A DNA stretch of 64,000 bases from Oceanobacillus manasiensis (GTDB lineage Bacteria; Bacillota; Bacilli; Bacillales; Amphibacillaceae): positions 186,001-250,000 of the forward strand of contig NZ_CCDL010000003.1 in assembly GCF_000724085.1 (NCBI RefSeq). The letters run 5' to 3'. Of this stretch, positions 59,952 to 64,000 are shown in pieces (position 1 is the stretch's first letter; the number at the start of each line of letters is the position of its first letter). Both the position numbers and the translations under genes were made by a program. The notes below the pieces were generated by a model. The model did not search any database and had not been told where the DNA came from. It saw only the letters and a program-made list of their open reading frames with translations.

Positions 59952-59984
59952 GAGGAGCTGACAAAAAAGTCAGTTCCTTTTTTG
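59952..59984 (+). terminator. Terminator of the small basic protein gene
   Basis: AGGAGCTGAC, six A, GTCAGTTCCT, then T6. Confidence 0.85.
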
Positions 59985-60104
59985 TGCATTAGGAAAGTAT
60001 GAAGTTTAGACAGGAGGGAATGACGAAGCAGGTAAATTTAGGATTTCTCCATTATCAGATGTACACATTTACTCGAGTTTTTTATAATATTTAATCATTT
60101 AGCT

Positions 60105-60953
60105 ATGGCCGTCACTTTTTTTCCGGGGAGGAAATTGGATAGAAATATAGAAAAAGTAATGAAAGAGATAAAACAAAAGGGGTTAGAAAGCTTGGAAAAT
60201 CTACTGCTACAACTAAACCTTGGTAGGATATCAAACTATAAAAGAATAAAAGGCGGGAGAGATAGCGTTGTTTTTAAAGTGGGAACTTTGACTGGGGAGG
60301 CGTACGCCGTACGAATTCTCCCTGAGGACAGATTGGAACAGTTTAGGCAGGAAGAAAAATTCATTACCGTTGCCATGGATAAAGGCATTCCTGTACCGAT
60401 TGTTCAAGATGTTAGAATAGTGGATAAGCATGCTGTCATGATAATGGAATGGGCGAGGGGAAGGACAGTATTGGAAGAGCTTTTAGCTAGCCCAAAAGAC
60501 GCCTCTGGACTTGGCTATAACTTCGGGAGAATGCAACACAGACTACACAGCGTTATGCCGTATTATAATAGAAAGTCACAGTGGCTTGATCCACAAACCG
60601 ATAAAGAGAAGGAACTTTACGAAATAGCAAATTACTCCAATAACGAGATAATCAAGTTTTTACATATGGATTTTCATCCATTAAATGTTCTTGCAGAGAA
60701 TAACAAAATAACAGCAGTACTTGATTGGGTCAACGCATCAACTGGAGATTACAGATATGATCTAGCGAGAACTTATTCCATACTAAACACAGAGGAAGCG
60801 AGAAGACATCTCGGTCTAGACCATGTATTGGTAAGGAAATTTAGAGAAGCTTGGCTGGATGGATATTACGGAGGTAAGAAGGAAAGGGACGAATTGGTAC
60901 CTTATTTAAATTGGGCTAATCTGAGGTTATCAAGAGAATTAGCGATCGATTAG
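60105..60953 (+). CDS. Phosphotransferase family protein (APH fold)
   Basis: 282 residues if the ATG at 60105 is used; that ATG has no ribosome site, and a TTG ten codons later follows GGGGAGGAAA closely, so the start is uncertain. Kinase loop LHMDFHPLNVLAE with D189 and N194, metal Asp in VLDWVN (D207), ATP-side lysine replaced by AVRILPE. Antibiotic or sugar/choline kinase of unknown substrate. The fosB gene follows 26 bp later. Confidence 0.82.
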   Translation: MAVTFFPGRKLDRNIEKVMKEIKQKGLESLENLLLQLNLGRISNYKRIKGGRDSVVFKVGTLTGEAYAVRILPEDRLEQFRQEEKFITVAMDKGIPVPIVQDVRIVDKHAVMIMEWARGRTVLEELLASPKDASGLGYNFGRMQHRLHSVMPYYNRKSQWLDPQTDKEKELYEIANYSNNEIIKFLHMDFHPLNVLAENNKITAVLDWVNASTGDYRYDLARTYSILNTEEARRHLGLDHVLVRKFREAWLDGYYGGKKERDELVPYLNWANLRLSRELAID

Positions 60954-60979
60954 TGGCTTAAAAAGAGGGGGAAATCGTA

Positions 60980-61399
60980 ATGAAGCTAGGAAAAATAAAT
61001 CATTTGCTTTTTTCTGTATCTAATTTAGAAAGTTCAATTTTATTTTATGAACAGGTCTTTGGAGCGAGATTATTGTTAAAGGGGAGAAGGACAGCATATT
61101 TCGATTTAGATGGATTATGGTTGGCATTAAATGTAGAAGAAAACATTCCTCGTAATGAAATTCATCTGTCTTACACACATATTGCTTTCACCATAGAGGA
61201 TGAAGAATATGAAGTGCTATATAGAAGGCTTAAAGATCTCGGAGTAAACATTCTTCCAGGTAGGAAAAGAGACGAACGTGATAAGCAATCCATTTACTTT
61301 ACAGACCCTGATGGTCATAAATTTGAATTTCATACAGGGAGTTTGGAAGATCGTATGCAGTATTACAAGCAGGAAAAGCCACATATGAACTTTTACTGA
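60980..61399 (+). CDS. fosB: Metallothiol transferase FosB (fosfomycin resistance)
   Basis: 139 residues. Metal ligands H8 (INHLLF), H67 (YTHIAF) and E116 (KFEFHTG), and the long FosB block [20 protein letters not shown] with [14 protein letters not shown] fit B. subtilis FosB along the whole length. FosB adds bacillithiol to fosfomycin. AGAGGGGG site. Terminator follows. Confidence 0.93.
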   Translation: MKLGKINHLLFSVSNLESSILFYEQVFGARLLLKGRRTAYFDLDGLWLALNVEENIPRNEIHLSYTHIAFTIEDEEYEVLYRRLKDLGVNILPGRKRDERDKQSIYFTDPDGHKFEFHTGSLEDRMQYYKQEKPHMNFY

Positions 61400-61410
61400 A
61401 AAGAAAAAAT

Positions 61411-61463
61411 AAGAAGTGCGGGACTTCTATTCAAAGAAACTGCTTTGAAGTCCTGCGCTTTTA
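61411..61463 (+). terminator. Terminator of fosB
   Basis: AAGTGCGGGACTTC and GAAGTCCTGCGCTT with T4 form a long stem. Confidence 0.85.
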
Positions 61464-61598
61464 TTTCATGTTAGGGAAAATTTTGGCTAGAAAACTTAAA
61501 CGTAGTCAAAATTTTAAAGTCCCTAGAAATAAAAAAAGCTTACACATCGATTAAAATTACTAAAAGCTATCTGTAAAATACGTGGAATTATTAGCTCT

Positions 61599-61748
61599 TT
61601 AACTTTCTTTGTTAAATAAGTAATCCATGATTGCTTCAAATGCTGCCACGTTGTCTGTGATTAAAAATACAGGCAAGAGCATCATAGCGAAGGCAACAGT
61701 CAAATTGGCTACAAAAAATTTAGAAATTCCCCTTGTAATCTTTCTCAT
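61599..61748 (-). CDS. Small single-pass membrane protein, 49 residues (hidden ORF)
   Basis: Starts MRKITRGISKFFVANLTVAF and continues through one hydrophobic helix (about 11-31, with AMMLLPVFLI) to DYLFNKES. GAAGGGAG precedes the ATG at 61746-61748. The only coding signal in this gap; function unknown. Confidence 0.6.
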   Translation of the reverse strand: MRKITRGISKFFVANLTVAFAMMLLPVFLITDNVAAFEAIMDYLFNKES

Positions 61749-62008
61749 TTTACTTATCTCCCTTCTAATGATGATTCATTATACTCCCACACTTTGAGAA
61801 AAACAATAGAAAAAAGCTAGTGGTAATACAGACTTTGGTGCAATAAGGTTTAATTAATGAAGTTATTAATAGACTGATGCAGATTGTTAATAATGAACAA
61901 AAACTCTAAAGAAGGAACGTAAAGCTATCTCTTTTAAACATTCATTATTTTAGACTGACTGGGAACAATATGGTTACGAACATAACTTCTAAATTAGGTG
62001 AGGGATGA

Positions 62009-62746
62009 ATGAAAATGAAAAACAAATTTTACGTTCTAGTTGCAACTGCTGTGATGATCGCGCTAACTTGGTTAGCAACTCCTGCTTCGGCTGCTTCTCA
62101 TGGTAATGACACATGGAGTATGGAGGTTAATAAGGATCACCATAACAAAGAGAGTCTTGAAAAATACAAGCCTCTAATATTATTGGAAGCTAAAGAGCTT
62201 GGTATAGAAACAGAGGGAAAAGAGCTTCAGGCATTGGCGGAAGAAGTCTTTAAAAAGAAAGTTTATAATATGGCAGATGAAATGGGCATTAGTACAGAAG
62301 GAAAAACAATAGAAGAGTTAAAGAAAGAAATACATCAACAAAAGGTCATGGAAAAGGCAAAAGAATTTAGTATAGAAACAGATGGTAAGGAAGCGAAAGT
62401 GTTAGCTAAAGAAGTCTATAAAGAAATGTTGGTAAGAAAAGCAGCGAAGCTTGGAATCAACTCAGATGGAAAAGAGACGGAAGAGTTAAGAGAAGCTGTG
62501 TTCTTTCAGATGGTTAAGAATGAGGCAACAGAACTAGGGATTGAAACAGAGGGGAAAGACCCGCATGAACTTAAAGAAAAGATAAGAGAAACAAAGATTT
62601 ATGATACGGCAAAGGAGCTTGGTCTAGATCTAGGGGATAAAAACTCGGAGCAACTATTCCAGGAAATTATTAATGAGCATGCTGCGGAGGCAAAGGAAAA
62701 TAAGCTATACCCATTTGGTGATAAGTCGGACATGTTTCACCATTAA
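62009..62746 (+). CDS. Secreted protein with six 28-residue helical repeats
   Basis: 245 residues. Signal peptide 1-29 (TPASAA). Residues 61-228 are six uninterrupted repeats of exactly 28 residues, consensus AKELGIETEGKxxxELxxEV plus KKKVxxx (starts at 61, 89, 117, 145, 173, 201). Each would form a helix-turn-helix hairpin; the fourth and sixth are more diverged (GINSDGKE, GLDLGDKN). Ends in a His-containing tail (DMFHH). AGGTGAGGG site. I know no described family for it; a scaffold or envelope-binding role is a guess. Confidence 0.8.
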   Translation: MKMKNKFYVLVATAVMIALTWLATPASAASHGNDTWSMEVNKDHHNKESLEKYKPLILLEAKELGIETEGKELQALAEEVFKKKVYNMADEMGISTEGKTIEELKKEIHQQKVMEKAKEFSIETDGKEAKVLAKEVYKEMLVRKAAKLGINSDGKETEELREAVFFQMVKNEATELGIETEGKDPHELKEKIRETKIYDTAKELGLDLGDKNSEQLFQEIINEHAAEAKENKLYPFGDKSDMFHH

Positions 62747-62749
62747 CAA

Positions 62750-62778
62750 CAAAAGCTCCTTGTCATGGGACAAGGAGC
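62750..62778. terminator. Hairpin after the repeat protein gene
   Basis: AAGCTCCTTGTC and GACAAGGAGCTT with a four-base loop; the T-run is five bases further on, so termination is likely but not classic. Confidence 0.6.
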
Positions 62779-62803
62779 TTGCTAAGTTTTTGTGATTACA
62801 TGA

Positions 62804-62881
62804 TTACATTGTGTTGGTAACGATAATGGAGACTAATACAAAAAAAGCCCCAATTCGTACAAATGCTAAACGTTTTCTCAT
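62804..62881 (-). CDS. Very small hydrophobic peptide, 25 residues (hidden ORF)
   Basis: MRKRLAFVRIGAFFVLVSII then VTNTM. A GGAG site lies nine bases before the ATG. A basic N-terminus and one membrane helix give it the look of a small membrane peptide. Shortness makes the call tentative. Confidence 0.45.
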   Translation of the reverse strand: MRKRLAFVRIGAFFVLVSIIVTNTM

Positions 62882-63059
62882 GTTTATCGCTCCATTCTTT
62901 GTTGATTTTTATAAAAAATCGTAACTATTTTTAGCCGATTACACATTATATGCAGATATAAAGTATATATAACCAAAATTTCTCATTTGTAAACATTATA
63001 TTTTTTCCATTCAAAAGTGTGTGTTACCATGTTTCGTGTTACTTTTCTCATTTGTATAA

Positions 63060-63079
63060 GCTGTAATTATGTTTACAGC
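63060..63079. promoter_or_regulatory. Palindrome before the second DHA2 exporter gene
   Basis: GCTGTAA, six bases, TTACAGC: a perfect inverted repeat about 58 bp before the start codon. Candidate operator for a drug-responsive repressor coded elsewhere; different from the palindrome before the other exporter. Confidence 0.4.
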
Positions 63080-63136
63080 AATATGAAAGAGGATAGAAGC
63101 TTTTATAGAGAAATATTGTAGAAAGAAGGAATAGGT

Positions 63137-64000
63137 ATGGCGATAGACCAAGGAACAAACCATTCAGAGGAATCTTTTAATAAGATACCTTTATTAATCG
63201 TATTAATTTCCGGGGCTTTTGTAGCTATTTTGAACCAAACATTACTTGCTACAGCCCTTCCGCACATTATGGCCGACTTAAATTTAAATGCAAATACAGC
63301 ACAGTGGTTACAATCTATCTTCATGCTAGTAAACGGTATTATGATTCCTATTACAGCATTTTTGATTGAACGTTTTACAACAAGAGGATTATTTCTAACA
63401 GCAATGGGGGTTTTTGCTTTAGGTACAGTTATTTGTGCTATTGCTCCAAACTTCGGCTTTTTAATGGCAGGAAGAGTTGCCCAAGCAGCAGGCGCTGGAA
63501 TCATTATGCCTTTAATGCAGACCATTTTGTTCTTAATCTACCCTATTGAAAAAAGAGGATCTGCTATGGGGATGTTTGGGTTAATTATTGCGTTTGCCCC
63601 AGCTATAGGTCCAACACTTTCTGGTTGGCTTGTAGAACAATTTCCTTGGAGAAGCTTGTTTTATGTGATACTACCTATTGTGGTAATTGACATTATTGTA
63701 GCTTACTTTATTCTTAGAAATATTACAAAGCAAACTTTTCCTAAATTAGATGTCTTATCCATCATGCTTTCCACATTAGGTTTTGGTGGATTATTATTTG
63801 GCTTTAGTACTGCAGGGAATAGCGGTTGGGGAAGCATTCAAGTAGTATTATCTATGATTGTAGGAGTGGTAGCCTTAACATGGTTTATACTAAGACAATT
63901 AAAACTGGAGCATCCAATTTTGGAATTTCGTATTTTCCAATATAAAATATTCACTCTTACCACAGCGCTCGGAATGGTTGTATTTGTGGCCATGATCGGC
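63137..64000 (+). CDS. DHA2-family multidrug MFS exporter (3' end outside window)
   Basis: 288 codons visible, frame open to the window end. ATG 63137 has GAAGGA upstream. Helix-1 motif AILNQTLLATALPHIMADL, motif A region LIERFTTRG, motif C FAPAIGPTLSGWLVEQ. Similar along its length to the exporter at 58020-59558 (for example PKLDVLSIMLSTLGFGGLLF versus KLDVMSIILSSLGFGGLLYG), so they are paralogues in opposite orientation. Confidence 0.9.
   Translation, partial: MAIDQGTNHSEESFNKIPLLIVLISGAFVAILNQTLLATALPHIMADLNLNANTAQWLQSIFMLVNGIMIPITAFLIERFTTRGLFLTAMGVFALGTVICAIAPNFGFLMAGRVAQAAGAGIIMPLMQTILFLIYPIEKRGSAMGMFGLIIAFAPAIGPTLSGWLVEQFPWRSLFYVILPIVVIDIIVAYFILRNITKQTFPKLDVLSIMLSTLGFGGLLFGFSTAGNSGWGSIQVVLSMIVGVVALTWFILRQLKLEHPILEFRIFQYKIFTLTTALGMVVFVAMIG

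Overview
The window is a chromosomal segment of a low-GC, endospore-forming Gram-positive bacterium of the family Bacillaceae. The evidence is a small acid-soluble spore protein of the SspP type, a CotD-type coat protein behind a sigma-K-like promoter, YpsA, PpaC, FosB, an LPxTG wall-anchored nucleotidase, and AGGAGG-type ribosome sites with frequent TTG/GTG starts. An OpuAC-type glycine betaine binding protein and MscL would suit a halotolerant member such as Oceanobacillus or Virgibacillus, but the genus is only a guess.

Left part (1-12 kb). The window opens inside the 3' end of an IS605-type tnpB, whose right-end hairpin runs into the last codons of a methyltransferase gene. The methyltransferase lies in a minus-strand unit with a CPYC thioredoxin-reductase-like flavoenzyme and an Rrf2 regulator; three near-identical operator/promoter copies lie in front of these genes. 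A possible small RNA, a SEC-C protein and an SDR follow. Next comes a four-gene operon (membrane protein, MacB-type ABC ATPase, large FtsX-type permease, PadR regulator) whose promoter is embraced by a perfect 17-bp inverted repeat. DegV and an orphan OpuAC lipoprotein end this part.

Middle (12-43 kb). A 1479-residue wall-anchored nucleotidase carries about two dozen PG-E-E-E repeats. After several hypothetical genes there is a minus-strand operon of acyl ligase, hot-dog thioesterase, FabF-like ketosynthase (frameshifted at a six-base homopolymer) and maf. PepF, DUF4317, a hydroxyacyl-CoA dehydrogenase, transporters (YczE-like, CDF, SulP plus UspA), a DadA-like oxidase with DinB, PpaC, MenC, a disulfide reductase-like flavoprotein, SspP and MscL follow. 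A second YidC gene (minus strand) is preceded by an undescribed 127-codon leader with a membrane segment, an acidic candidate arrest motif and an 11-bp hairpin that hides the yidC ribosome site. This layout closely resembles MifM-yqjG of Bacillus subtilis.

Right part (43-64 kb). An ABC exporter, the coat protein, YpsA and DUF1992 lead into a long plus-strand run of small accessory genes: acetyltransferases, cupin, YrvL-type protein, racemase, VOC proteins, hydrolase, and an AAC(6')-Ie-like acetyltransferase overlapping an APH-like kinase. A secreted alkaline phosphatase with PhoP-box-like repeats, a nucleoside phosphorylase gene broken by one amber codon, two DHA2 drug exporters (the second cut by the window end), FosB, and a secreted protein made of six 28-residue repeats complete the window. 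Three non-coding tandem arrays (21, 21 and 52 bp periods) sit between genes. Several genes too short for routine calling (SspP, four other small proteins) are included.
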